DNA of 64,000 bases. It comes from Ascaphus truei (Eukaryota; Chordata; Amphibia; Anura; Ascaphidae). Below the pieces are notes generated by a model that was given only the letters and a program-made list of their open reading frames with translations, made no database searches and was not told the origin of the DNA. The DNA lies in NCBI GenBank assembly GCA_036426205.1, contig CM071568.1, forward strand, positions 47,771,248 to 47,835,247, given 5' to 3'. Within the stretch, counting starts at the first letter, position 1. Each line of letters begins with the position of its first letter. A program made the translations under genes and the position numbers. Below are positions 58,006 to 64,000 of this stretch, one piece after another.

Positions 58006-59676
58006 GGCAGCCCCCGAGAGATTGCGCAGGTGCAGGAGGGGGAGGGAAAATCCCAAGAAGCCCTAGCCTACCAGGGAAGGCTCTAGGTAGGGACTACGAG
58101 TCCCAGGAGCCTCTGCATGCCCCACGTGACACCAGGGAGCCAATAGGGCTTAGGATCTCCAGGCAGGGAGAAAGATACATTTTCGCGGGTTTGAGCCACG
58201 TTAGTCAGTTGGAGCCAGGGAGCTGTGAGGGAAGGAAGGGTGCGGGGAGCGAGCGCAGCTCCTGCACCCAGATAGGTACCCACACCCCAGGTAGGCCCCA
58301 ACTCCCCACTAGGTTAGTGGGTAAGTGCTGAGGGAGGCCCAAGATAGGGATGCTGCCCTTAGTGTTAGTGTGCTGTCTTGTCAGGGTCACGGCTGTCAGT
58401 GCCGTGAGGTCTGACAGGCAGGCACAGTGTTGCGCAGCACGTTGGCTGCACGCATCCAGTAGGTCACAGCTTGTTGCTGCAGGCGCTGGGACCAGTTAAG
58501 TAATAGTTAGGACTGGGAAGAGTTAGGGGAGTGGGGCAGGTTATTAACCCCTGTAGGCCCCAAGGAGTTTTCCCCTAAGCCATCAAGGTTGCTGTGCTGT
58601 AGGGACGGCCTATAGTACAGTACTGTCCAGGTAGTTAGTGAAGTCAGTTAGGGACTCAGCGGGCGCTGCCTCCGTGCATTGAGGTGGGCACAGTTCATCG
58701 TGCGGCTGCAGCAGTCCTCCGGGTGGGATCGTCCTGGAGGTGGTTCCGGTGTTCTTCGGTCGCCGGATCCTTTGCGAAGCCAGTTGGAGATCCGAGCACG
58801 GGAGTACTATTATGTCAACAAGTGCACCAACTGGCCCTTAGTTTAATAGTGACTGCGCAGTCACCCACGTTCTCTCCAAGAGTGCGGGACATTGGATGGG
58901 GATCACCTGGTGTTGGGAAAGCATCCTGCGCGACGCAGTAAGTTTCTCCTCTAGAGAGGGACACAGGTTATTATGGTATTGCCGTGATATGTTGTCTTGC
59001 ATGTTAGTAAAGTCACTAGTTACTGCACCGACACACTTTATTCGAGCAAATACCCGGTATGTACCTGGCAGATACCTGGAATGCGCCACTCCTAACCTCT
59101 GACAAGCCCCGTTGCATTTGCCTTCCCAGCCTGGGTTCATGCCTGGCTGATGGGCGGCTGATCTGTTAAATGATAATGATTAGGATTTAATAGGCTGCAA
59201 TGCTTCGCGTGTCTACCAGATGGCATAAATTCATGAATTGTAATGCAGTTTATATATATATACTGTGCAGTATTGCAGCCAGCGGGAATAAAATGCTTCA
59301 ATCCCTGCTTGGAAAATAACTCAATGTACTCGGGCAGAAAACAGTCACAAACCTCAATACACCCGGGTATACCCGAATTCGTGGGACTAGCCAAGCTCGA
59401 ATAAAGTGTGTCGCCAGTGTATTATACATCACTGTGTATTGGTTATTTGTATGTGTCCTGCGAGGAACCACTCCCCCTATGGTGGGAGCCATCGCAGGTG
59501 GAGGCGCTGCACCGAGTAAGTGGTTACCCCTAGTATTATAATTGCCCCAGGTTCCCCGTGGTGGAAGCTCAGCCCTCCTGTGAGCCAACAGGTAACGCAC
59601 CACACCCGAGTAACACTGTATGTTTCTCCGCACCCACAGTATAATCTGCGATTGGGGGGGGGGGGGACCCGTTACA
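57844..59676 (+). repeat. 3' LTR, 1.8 kb, with a nested MITE
   Basis: Same ends as the 5' LTR. Differences: a missing block of about 165 bp near the start and a 385-bp MITE insertion. Confidence 0.85.
59029..59413. mobile_element. MITE with perfect 19-bp terminal inverted repeats
   Basis: CGACACACTTTATTCGAGC at 59029-59047 and its exact reverse complement at 59395-59413. It is present only in the 3' LTR. No clear TSD, so the superfamily is open. Confidence 0.8.
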
Positions 59677-59853
59677 CTCCATATGTGTCAGCTTGTGATT
59701 TAGTGAATGTCAAAAGGAGGCATTATGGAGAAATTACATGATGCACAGATTATGAGATATATCAAACTGTGCACCTCTGAGCATCTCAGTTACTTTTTTC
59801 TCCCTTGAATCTGCCACCTCACTGAAAATGATTTAAAAAGACAAAATACATCA

Positions 59854-59861
59854 CTGTACCT
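59854..59861 (-). other. CPQ: CPQ 5' splice donor
   Basis: Minus-strand sequence reads GAAG then GTACAG, with the intron beginning at 59859. The phase leaves one base of a split glycine codon, matching where CPQ homology stops. The match to the donor consensus is moderate. Confidence 0.85.
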
Positions 59862-60289
59862 TCACATGGAGTTCCAATACTGCTTCCAAGGCCCAGTATA
59901 GCAATACTCTTGTTCCTTGGTTCCATCATCATGGCCGACTCTTCTCCACGCACCCAGTGTGGTACTTTTACTGGCTCCAAAGAAATATTCTCCAGTCCAT
60001 CCTTATGAAGCACATCGTACATGTATTGAATAGCCTTTTTCAAATTATCTGAACCACTAATTCTATTACCTATGGTGTCAACAAAAAGTGATAATCTGTT
60101 ATAAGATCTGTTCTGAGCTTTGCCATGAACAGAAAGATCAATGATAGCTTTAGCGACATCTGTGTAGCCAGCAATTTCTTCCTTTATCATTTTAAATTTT
60201 CTTGGATGATCTAAATTTGGGTTGATTAACCCGAAGCATGTTTGCAGAACGTAAAAAAGGAGCACAGTTGTCAAGAGACGGAACTTCAT
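59860..60289 (-). CDS. CPQ: Carboxypeptidase Q, first coding exon (partial gene)
   Basis: CPQ (plasma glutamate carboxypeptidase) is a secreted or lysosomal M28-family zinc peptidase that hydrolyses dipeptides. This exon encodes about 143 residues of a protein normally near 470. Residues 1-20 form a hydrophobic signal peptide (MKFRLLTTVLLFYVLQTCFG). The rest matches the vertebrate propeptide and start of the mature enzyme: EEIA..DVAKAIIDL, GKAQNRSYNRL, LFVDTIGNRISGS, LEPVKVPHWVRGEES and ILGLGSSIGTP. Possible N-glycosylation sites are N60 (NRS), N101 (NIS) and N126 (NKS). The zinc ligands lie in later exons outside the window. The start is the first ATG after a splice acceptor. The frame runs 41 bases past the donor GT at 59859-59858, which is where a read-through ORF would place its stop; homology ends exactly at the donor. 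No frameshift or stop breaks the exon. Family assignment is secure; the exon number is inferred from other vertebrates. Confidence 0.95.
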
Positions 60290-60310
60290 CTTAGGTTCGA
60301 GTTTTCCTTC
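60290..60310 (-). other. CPQ: CPQ exon 5'UTR segment and 3' splice acceptor
   Basis: On the minus strand a polypyrimidine tract ending TTTTTCTTTTTCTGCAG lies at about 60327-60311, then 21 exonic non-coding bases, then the ATG at 60289-60287. This is a textbook acceptor, so the coding start is in an internal exon and the promoter and first, non-coding exon lie beyond 64000. Confidence 0.9.
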
Positions 60311-61570
60311 CTGCAGAAAAAGAAAAATCAGAAGGAATAACTTTTAGAAACACTACTTATCTCTCAGTCTCTAACAATACTACCACCTTTAGTTCTTAAT
60401 TAAAAAGAGTGCATGTGCAACTATGTACCATGATCTCTTGTAATTGGTATTATACCAAACAGTTTAAGGAGGCAGTCATAGCTCACACAAATATTTTGTA
60501 AGCAACTTCCCAATGTAATTGACTTAATAAAATAAAATATAATGAGTGTTAGAAGGAGAATGTAACTCTGTTTTTTTTTAGTATTTTTTTTTTTAAAGTA
60601 CATTATTCTTCTCACACACATATAGATCGCACCGCTCACCAAAAATATGTTGATGAAGTAATTAGAGTAATGAAGATGCCTAAATTGCCAAGATTGACAA
60701 CGGGTGCTACCTATGCACTAAGTTGATGTATTATCAAAGAAAGAGGATAACTGGAATAACCAATTAACCTCTAAAAGAAACACAGTACTGGTGCACACCA
60801 AAGCTGTTAAAGCTTAACATTTAATGGTATTAAAATAATATATGTCTACACTTGCTTTTTTATTTAAAGTGCGTTTGTTTAAAAATAAACAGTAAAATGA
60901 CAGGTAATGAACTGTGTCCTTGTATCCACTATAAAGATAATAGTAAACCTTTAATTAGTAAGACTGATCAATTTGTGAAGAGTTTTAGAATCAATGGCAA
61001 TGCACAGGTACAGTACTTAGATAATATGTACTCTATCACTGTGGCAGGATATGAACACTAGTTAGAACATTAACTGCTAAAGTCAAATCCACTCTAGTCT
61101 AGTCCACTCAAGTCTGTGATACCTATCTAATAATAAAAGCCATGAGTAACATAGCGCAACTCTAACATCACTGCATAATTGTAATGCTAATCTAATAAGA
61201 ATACACAGAAAACTACAATGCTGGAGACATAAATGTTACATACTTACAGTACAATTGAACTAGGGTGGTTCCCCAAGTAAATAATTACAAACGGATGCTG
61301 CTTTACACAGGTGAGTATGTAACCTCTGCTAGACTAGATCATTATAAAAAACCATGTGGAGCACAGCGCAGTTGTGTAAATGCACACTGCTGACCTCTAT
61401 AGAGAGCCCTCAAACAGGGAAGGCAGGGCATAGGTAATAGACATAGCCAAAGAATATGACAAGTAACATCACATGAATATAACACAGTGCGATACAATTG
61501 TAACAAGGAGACCTGTGCATACAAGTGGACACGAACTTTCAGTACTTCCCTGTCATGACGTCAACACGTC
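60311..61570. other. CPQ upstream intron, no other feature
   Basis: AT-rich, with T- and A-runs near 60570-60600. No second exon recognised. Confidence 0.5.
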
Positions 61571-61578
61571 ATACGCCC

Positions 61579-61613
61579 TACGCATTTCTCTCCTTGGCGG
61601 AGCTTTGTCAGAG
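61579..61613 (-). ncRNA. Hammerhead-like hairpin motif
   Basis: Minus strand: CTCTGACAAAG, stem CTCC/GGAG around GCCAA, A, then GAAATGCGTAGGG. It lies about 650 bp downstream of Penelope-like coding remains on the same strand. Confidence 0.4.
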
Positions 61614-62229
61614 GCAGGTAAGTGAGAAGACTAGCAGAGGCATAAATAGCGTTACTCGTTACCATGGCTACGATACTCCAATCGGCTATCAGATGTCATA
61701 GCGCTCGTACAGCCAATGGAGTGCTGCAATGTAGTAATAACTCGCGCTATCCTCAATACACTTCATGTAAACATATAAGAATAAATGCAATCAAATATTC
61801 AAAGATAAGGATTTTTGCTGAGTTTTTACATTCAATGTATAACATGGGTATATGAATATATATCTGAGGCTATGCGACAGTACAACAAGATGTGTACATG
61901 TCAATGTGGCTCTTCATACTAAGTCCAATACTTATGATTTCGGTGATGTAGTTTGAATATTAGCTATACAGATTAAAGTAACTAGTGAGAACCTCAACAC
62001 AAGCTCACTGATTGTTGATACCTTATGGTTCAAGCCAGCCTATTCCAAATGTGTCTATTTGGACACATTAATCAGATTTGATAGTAAGGATTTATCTTCA
62101 GTCAGTAGAAGTTTGTAATAATAAATATTATGCCAGAAAAATGTGCATTGACAATTCAATAGGGAATAAACACACTAAAATGATACATAGATATTGATTA
62201 TATGAACGAAGTGTATGTGAAACCCTCAT

Positions 62230-62592
62230 TGAGTCCTAGTGGATTTAATGTCTTTAATCTATAAATCCATTCGGATTCACACCTAAGGAGTTTGTTATCT
62301 ATGTCACCTCCTCTCATGTTGCTCCTACGGTGATCAATGCCCATAAAGGTCAGACATTTAATCACCATTATGAGCGACGTTCACATGGCGTGCCACTGGG
62401 GTGTCATGTTCATTGGTGCACTCCATTACGCACAAATTTATTGATGAGGTATTCTCTCACTGGTGCTCACTCTCTGCTAATCCTGGATCCCGAAGTGTAC
62501 ATATTAGAGCAATTTTGAAGGGAGCACTCAGGAATCAATTGTGTAAAAAGCTTACTCTGTTTAATCTATTTGCAGAGCAGGTACAATCCTAA
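62230..62592 (-). pseudogene. Penelope-like element, C-terminal coding remnant
   Basis: On the minus strand the piece at about 62320-62230 reads RGGDIDNKLLRCESEWIYRLKTLNPLGLNE (in segments of family-conserved WIYRL and LNPxGLNE). This is the end of a Penelope-like polyprotein after GIY-YIG. Upstream frames are broken. The part at 62511-62590 is mirrored at 63505-63580. Confidence 0.75.
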
Positions 62593-62779
62593 TGTGAAAA
62601 ACAAAAAAAAGTCATGCACTCAAAATTACAAAGTTAAGTGTTGTAAAGTGGTTGAAAGTGCATGAAGCACTTGATACAAAATGAATAAAAGAAGTATGTC
62701 AAAAACACTGTATTGGTGATTGTGCAAAAAATGTAAAGAACTTCCCTGGTAGATAGAGTTGCTGCTGATCAAGTCTCAA

Positions 62780-63400
62780 ACATCAAATCTGGAATATGGA
62801 AAAAGTAGAAAAGCGCAAACTCTCATTGTGTAGTATCAAAAATATTTTATTGGTATAAAAAAGGGGGCAATGAATGCACATACAACATAAACATTCAATA
62901 TAGGCAGTGTGGTATAAAAAACATTAGGAAGTGATCTCCAATGCAGATGGATCCTCGCACAGGCACCCAGTAAAGCTGGCTGGTGGTGGTACATGCAGGT
63001 GACGGTATAATCTCTGTAGCAGTGTGGACATCAACTCAGGTACAGTAAGGATAGCTTCCAATCACAGTCGCAGGAGTGTGCACTCTCACGCTCCACTAGT
63101 CCCGGGTGAATGTAGATAGAATCTCACACTCAACTGGGACGCGACCCTGTCTGGAGCGCTTATGAATTACGTCACTGCACAAGTCCAGCCATAGCACACA
63201 GGCAACTCTGAGCTGGCGTTAGATTGAAAATCTCAAAAGTGAACCGTCATACCCAAAACATTTTTTATGGTATAGGTAAAGGCAAGTACGTACACAATAG
63301 CTATATCCAACGCGTTTCATAGCGGACGCTGCTTCCCTTATGAAAACACGGAAGATGGAACTGCTCCCCTTCTTGTCTCATAGATGGTGGTGTTGGTTGA
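62780..63400. repeat. Interspersed repeat carrying the hairpin motif
   Basis: It separates the two inverted Penelope arms (62511-62590 and 63505-63580). It contains TATCAAAAATATTTTATTGG near 62845 and the GAAACGCGTT motif (minus, 63308-63342). Ends were not defined. Confidence 0.45.
63308..63342 (-). ncRNA. Hammerhead-like hairpin motif, minus strand
   Basis: Minus: AAGGGAAGCAGCGTCCGCTAT then GAAACGCGTTGG. The 5' half is diverged (no CTGA). Confidence 0.3.
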
Positions 63401-63451
63401 GGTATTAACCCCCTAGGGGTATTTAGTTGTGTTTGTCACCGTATGAATACA

Positions 63452-63502
63452 GGTGTAGGGTCTGAGGAAAGGGAGTTTGAGCCTTGAAACGTCACACTAT
63501 GA
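63452..63502 (+). ncRNA. Best hammerhead-ribozyme-like fold in the window
   Basis: CTGAGGA (63462-63468) matches CUGANGA; stem II AAGG/CCTT; GAAAC (63486-63490); GTC (63491-63493) as the cleavage triplet. The bases before CTGA (TGTAGGGT) pair with those after GTC (ACACTATG) apart from one mismatch, making helix I. Helix III would be only the self-complementary ACGU with no loop, so a monomer cannot close it; a dimer could. Confidence 0.45.
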
Positions 63503-63504
63503 TG

Positions 63505-63580
63505 GTTTAATCCATTTGCAAAGCAGGTACAGAGTAAGCTTTTTACACCTTTGATTCCGAATTGCTTCCTTCAAAATTGC
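63505..63580. repeat. Inverted partner of 62511-62590
   Basis: GTAAGCTTTTTACAC, GATTCC and CTTCAAAATTGC mirror the other arm. Confidence 0.7.
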
Positions 63581-64000
63581 CATAATATCTACAGTGCTAA
63601 AACTAAAAGGTTGCCATGGAGATAATGTGCATTTGCTGTCGATAAATGAAGCTCAATATTTGTAAAAAAAATAAAATAATCATAAAAGAACATTATTATA
63701 AAATAGAGGCCAAATTTAATAATAAATACATCCCCTGTTAAAATATGTGATGTTTTCTATAGCCAACTTCTACATTGTAATTGTCCATTAAAGGAGGATT
63801 TACCATGCAGACTTGTTTTTTTGTTTGATTGAAGAGGTCTCCTAGAGCACGATTACCCTAGTCTTACAATCAGCAGCCTCCATGTGCTACAGGCATATAA
63901 ATTCATGGTTAAATCTTATGTTAAAATCTTAACATAACATATACTGTCCCGGCTAAGCTCAGTCTAAAGCTTGCAGGAAGCTTGCTTCCCGCTAATGGCG
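63581..64000. other. AT-rich non-coding DNA to window end
   Basis: Nothing recognised. Confidence 0.5.

Larger units (their letters stand above)
54183..59676 (+). mobile_element. Complete non-autonomous LTR retrotransposon, Cys-cluster ORF
   Basis: A 4-bp TSD CTCC lies at 54179-54182 and 59677-59680. LTRs of 1620 and 1833 bp start TGTA(G/T)CCA and end CCCGTTACA. After the 5' LTR comes a primer-binding-like TTGGAGGCGCTGCTGAG (55804), and before the 3' LTR a polypurine tract AGGGGGAGGA (57834-57843). The interior is 2.04 kb with one long ORF. There is no protease, RT or integrase, so it depends on another element. Confidence 0.9.

Noticed and set aside
1..64000. CRISPR array, bacterial operons, phage
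   Set aside because: No regular repeat-spacer array; splice sites, SINE, LINE and LTR content show vertebrate nuclear DNA.

Overview
This is vertebrate genomic DNA, most probably from a frog or toad with a large, repeat-rich genome. The only host coding sequence I can support is one exon of CPQ (carboxypeptidase Q) on the minus strand at 59860-60310. It has a clean splice acceptor, an ATG, a signal peptide and a splice donor. By analogy with other vertebrate CPQ genes it is the first coding exon. The roughly 59.8 kb to its left would then be the next intron, and the 3.7 kb to its right the intron upstream. The amphibian assignment is an inference from the CPQ sequence and the repeat mix (Penelope-like elements, Gmr1-like gag, L1/Tx1, L2 and CR1 LINEs, hAT, Harbinger and Tc1 DNA transposons). 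I cannot name the species.

Layout. 0-4.5 kb: AT-rich DNA and a compound palindrome-bearing repeat. 4.5-8.2 kb: an LTR plus a Gmr1-like gag-protease ORF, then a second, unrelated LTR. 8.6-10.6 kb: simple sequence and a degenerate CCCTAA-like tract. 10.66-12.98 kb: a Penelope-like (PLE) insertion with long inverted arms and a 15-bp target-site duplication (TSD). 13.3-18.75 kb: a second PLE with inverted arms, one carrying a nested hAT. 20.0-22.7 kb: a palindromic insertion, a hAT and a Tc1 fragment in L2-like sequence. 24-27.5 kb: a minisatellite, a MIR-like SINE and a broken L2 LINE. 29-31 kb: a hAT and a CR1 relic. 31.6-34.9 kb: an L2-like tail fused to a PLE whose 5' half is inverted. 36.5-37.1 kb: two abutting MITEs. 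38.05-49.99 kb: an L1/Tx1 LINE interrupted by a foldback element and by a second insertion that itself received an intact LTR retrotransposon. 50.3-53.7 kb: a solo LTR, a large hairpin element and further palindromes. 54.18-59.68 kb: a complete LTR retrotransposon with 4-bp TSDs. 59.86-60.31 kb: the CPQ exon. 61.5-63.6 kb: PLE remains.

Three things stand out. (1) Two structurally complete but apparently non-autonomous LTR retrotransposons each carry one long ORF with no reverse transcriptase or integrase: a roughly 704-codon coiled-coil protein (44826-46940) and a roughly 610-codon protein with a cysteine cluster (56173-58005). (2) A short hairpin motif, roughly CTGA-N-GAA / stem / GAAACGC, recurs about ten times, always in or near PLE-type or palindromic insertions and in four cases downstream of PLE coding remains. 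It resembles a hammerhead ribozyme core, and the copy at 63452-63502 fits best. (3) The nested insertions have exact TSDs, so their order can be read.

Most other short reading frames are shadows in repeats. Boundaries without a stated TSD are approximate.
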